A program made the position numbers and the translations under genes. Below, piece after piece: positions 12,412 to 13,720 of a stretch of DNA of 13,720 bases. This DNA is from Actinomycetota bacterium (GTDB lineage Bacteria; Actinomycetota; Thermoleophilia; Gaiellales; Gaiellaceae), in the NCBI GenBank assembly GCA_019236545.1, contig JAFAIV010000201.1:1-13720 (forward strand), in the 5' to 3' direction. The notes under the pieces are model-generated. The model searched no databases. It was not told the DNA's origin and was given only the letters and a program-made list of their open reading frames with translations. Numbering within the stretch: the stretch's first letter is position 1; each line of letters starts with the position of its first letter.

Positions 12412-13720
12412 TCGATCGTCGCCGGCGGCTTCGACGTCACGTCGAGCACGACCCGGTTGACGCCGGGGATTTCGTTCACGATCCGGCCGGAGATCGTCTC
12501 GATCAGGTCGTACGGGAGCCGCGCCCAGTCGGCGGTCATCGCGTCGTCGCTCGTGACCGCGCGGATCACGACGGGGTAGCCGTACGTCCGCTCGTCGCCC
12601 TGCACGCCCACCGACCGGATCGCGGGCAGCACGGCGAACGACTGCCAGAGGTCGCGGTAGAGGCCGGCGCGGCGCACCTCCTCCTGGAGGATCGCATCGG
12701 CGTCGCGGAGGATCTCCAGACGCTCGCGCGTGACGGCGCCGATGATCCGGATCGCAAGCCCCGGCCCTGGGAACGGCTGGCGCCAGACCATCCGCTCCGG
12801 CATCCCGAGCTCCTCGCCGACGCGGCGCACCTCGTCCTTGAAGAGCAGGCGCAGCGGCTCGACGAGCTTCATCTTCATGTCGGGCGGCAGGCCGCCGACG
12901 TTGTGGTGCGACTTGATCGTCGCGGCGACGCCCTCGGTGCCGCCGGACTCGATCACGTCGGAGTAGAGCGTGCCCTGGACGAGCCAGCGGACGTCGCCGA
13001 GCCGGCGCGCCTCCTCCTCGAAGACGCGGATGAACTCGCGGCCGATGATCTTGCGCTTCTGCTCCGGCTCCTCGACGCCGTCGAGAAGCTCGAGGAAGCG
13101 GTCCTGCGCCTGGACGTGGACGAGCGGGACGTGGAAGTGCTCGCCGAAGGTCTCGACGACCTGCTCGGCCTCGCTCTTGCGCAGCATCCCGTGGTCGACG
13201 AAGACGCACGTCAGCTGGTCGCCGACCGCCTTGTGCACGAGCAGCGCCGCGACTGCCGAGTCGACGCCGCCGGAGAGCGCGCAGAGGACGCGCTCGGAGC
13301 CGACCTGCGCGCGGATCCGCTCGACCTGCTCCTCGATCACCGCCGCCGGCGTCCACGCGGGCGGCGCGTCGGCGACCTCGTAGAGGAAGTTCTTGAGCAC
13401 GTCCATCCCGTGCGGCGTGTGCACGACCTCGGGATGGAACTGCACGCCGTAGAGGCCGCGCTCCGGCGCCTCGAACGCGGCGACCGGCGTCCCGGAGGAC
13501 GTGGCGACGACGCGCGCGCCCTCGGGTGCGGCCACGACCGTGTCGCGGTGCGACATCCAGACGACCTGCTCGTCCGGCGTGTCCTTCAGGAGCCGCGACT
13601 CCTCGACGTGCATCTCGGTGCGGCCGAACTCGGAGACCCCGGTGCGGTCGACGCGACCGCCGAGGTCGAGCGCCATCAGCTGCGCGCCGTAACAGATGCC
13701 CAGCGTCGGGATCCCGAGCT
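12402..13720 (-). CDS. guaA: GMP synthase, glutamine-hydrolysing (partial, N-terminus beyond right edge)
   Basis: GuaA converts XMP to GMP using ATP and glutamine. About 439 codons are present. The class I glutaminase is cut by the right edge just before its nucleophile motif GICYGAQL (Cys, near 13699). Its catalytic His and Glu follow in VQFHPEVVHTPHG. The ATP pyrophosphatase domain has the P-loop LSGGVDSAVAALL and FVDHGMLRKSEAE, then GTLYSDVIESGG and KSHHNVGG. The dimerisation domain carries RQPFPGPGLAIRIIG and ends in KPPATIEWE, the standard GuaA terminus. The stop overlaps the next gene by 10 bases. Confidence 0.97.
   Translation of the reverse strand, partial: LGIPTLGICYGAQLMALDLGGRVDRTGVSEFGRTEMHVEESRLLKDTPDEQVVWMSHRDTVVAAPEGARVVATSSGTPVAAFEAPERGLYGVQFHPEVVHTPHGMDVLKNFLYEVADAPPAWTPAAVIEEQVERIRAQVGSERVLCALSGGVDSAVAALLVHKAVGDQLTCVFVDHGMLRKSEAEQVVETFGEHFHVPLVHVQAQDRFLELLDGVEEPEQKRKIIGREFIRVFEEEARRLGDVRWLVQGTLYSDVIESGGTEGVAATIKSHHNVGGLPPDMKMKLVEPLRLLFKDEVRRVGEELGMPERMVWRQPFPGPGLAIRIIGAVTRERLEILRDADAILQEEVRRAGLYRDLWQSFAVLPAIRSVGVQGDERTYGYPVVIRAVTSDDAMTADWARLPYDLIETISGRIVNEIPGVNRVVLDVTSKPPATIEWE

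Noticed and set aside
1..13720. Defence system, phage, integrative element, CRISPR, tRNA or rRNA
   Set aside because: I looked on both strands and saw no integrase, transposase, toxin pair, regularly spaced repeats or RNA-gene signature. The content is core metabolism, ribosome, transport and repair.

Overview
This is a GC-rich window (roughly 70% by eye) with strongly GC-biased third codon positions, many GTG starts and many overlapping stop/start junctions. The gene order rplM-rpsI-glmM-glmS ... acpS-nnr is typical of Actinobacteria. With the GC content and protein style, I infer a high-GC actinobacterial lineage, possibly Thermoleophilia (Gaiellales-like). That class-level placement is a guess from style, not from a search. 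All genes but one lie on the minus strand, so the natural reading direction is from the right edge to the left.

Right part (13720 to 10630): the 3' portion of guaA (GMP synthase, open at the right edge), then a small cysteine-free uracil-DNA-glycosylase-superfamily protein and an MFS transporter. All three are joined by short overlaps. A 49-base gap with a hairpin, plus a good -10 box (TACAAT) just inside the MFS 3' end, precedes the ribosomal pair rplM-rpsI. glmM and glmS follow and supply glucosamine-phosphate for cell-wall precursors.

Middle (6554 to 2349): an Rrf2-family regulator without cysteines follows glmS by 15 bases. An AT-rich intergenic segment with operator-like repeats comes next, then a complete sulfate ABC importer: binding protein, two permeases (cysT, cysW) and ATPase (cysA). 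The layout suggests that the Rrf2 protein controls sulfate uptake, much as CymR controls sulfur genes in Firmicutes. The cysT/cysW junction carries a 69-base segment with a perfect 9-bp hairpin, bounded by 12-bp direct repeats. It looks like a small palindromic element inserted in frame.

Left part (2352 to 1): arfB (a GGQ peptidyl-tRNA hydrolase for ribosome rescue) is the only plus-strand gene. It fills the space between cysA and a HAD-family phosphatase exactly. Its start codon overlaps the HAD start (CATG) and its stop overlaps the cysA stop (CTAG). HAD, acpS (holo-ACP synthase) and nnr (NAD(P)H-hydrate repair, open at the left edge) then run as a tightly overlapped unit.

I found no tRNA, rRNA, CRISPR array, insertion sequence or phage gene. 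No stretch over 300 bases lacks a gene; the longest gap is 140 bases. I did not find a wholly new system. The most interesting items are the in-frame palindromic insertion, the Rrf2/sulfate regulatory region and the arfB geometry.
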